A stretch of 64,000 nt of DNA from Parasphingopyxis marina (GTDB lineage: Bacteria; Pseudomonadota; Alphaproteobacteria; Sphingomonadales; Sphingomonadaceae), in assembly GCF_014237875.1 (NCBI RefSeq), contig NZ_JACJVJ010000002.1, positions 1 to 64,000 on the forward strand, in the 5' to 3' direction. The position numbers were made by a program, and so were the translations under genes. Positions 62,848-64,000 of this stretch are shown piece by piece. Each line of letters begins with the position of its first letter. The first letter of the stretch is position 1. The notes under the pieces were generated by a model that saw only the letters and a program-made list of their open reading frames with translations, ran no database searches and was not told where the DNA came from.

Positions 62848-64000
<1,153 letters not shown>

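Overview
The window is 64 kb of GC-rich, densely packed bacterial chromosome. Gene content and order point to a Sphingomonadales alphaproteobacterium. The clues are a DivL-type PAS kinase with tyrosine in the H-box next to tsaE-amgK-murU-addB-addA-trxA, the yqeY-dnaG-rpoD cluster facing carAB, a LigF-like glutathione S-transferase, DUF817, DUF4170 and DOMON-like genes, and a LiuR-like promoter word. No prophage, insertion sequence, CRISPR array or rRNA was seen. The one tRNA is tRNA-Asn(GTT).

Layout, left to right. (1) 1-2.4 kb: the tail of an unidentified gene, a strong terminator, and a zinc-type TonB-dependent receptor behind a dyad that may be a Zur operator. (2) 2.4-13.8 kb: a co-directional, overlapping run of divL, tsaE, amgK, murU, addB, addA and trxA (cell-cycle signalling, tRNA t6A, peptidoglycan sugar recycling, double-strand break repair, thiol redox). 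(3) 13.8-21.7 kb: an inositol-monophosphatase-family gene and argJ on the minus strand, then secA with a TPR-SLOG-cyclase signalling protein 13 nt downstream, a GT-D-fold gene and tRNA-Asn. (4) 21.8-34.5 kb: nadK-moaA, an EAL phosphodiesterase with a dead GGDEF domain, a tandem retropepsin-like exported protein, mfd-sdhE diverging from recG, PilZ and tyrS. (5) 34.5-37.8 kb: a coupled DOMON-like / NamZ-family / SGNH esterase operon. (6) 37.8-45.2 kb: a MoxR ATPase and its likely VWA partner, split apart by other genes but sharing a 14-bp promoter word, with VIT-family, DUF817, ferric-reductase-like, GST and NTF2-like genes. (7) 45.3-53.7 kb: two glycosyltransferases, then rpoD-dnaG-lipoprotein-yqeY on the minus strand. 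(8) 53.8-60 kb: carA, a small lipoprotein gene, carB, greA and a rhomboid protease. (9) 60-64 kb: DUF4170, an MlaC-family protein, a four-gene envelope/stress operon with a near-consensus EcfG-type promoter, and the first 90 percent of eno.

Functionally this is mostly core genome. Two themes recur. AmgK and MurU salvage MurNAc/GlcNAc, and a NamZ-family protein without a visible signal peptide could feed that route. Second-messenger and stress signalling appear several times (DivL, EAL, PilZ, class III cyclase homologue, EcfG-like promoter). The best candidates for undescribed biology are the TPR-SLOG-cyclase protein, the MoxR/VWA pair with its shared operator, the lipoprotein gene inserted in carAB, and the four-gene envelope operon before eno.
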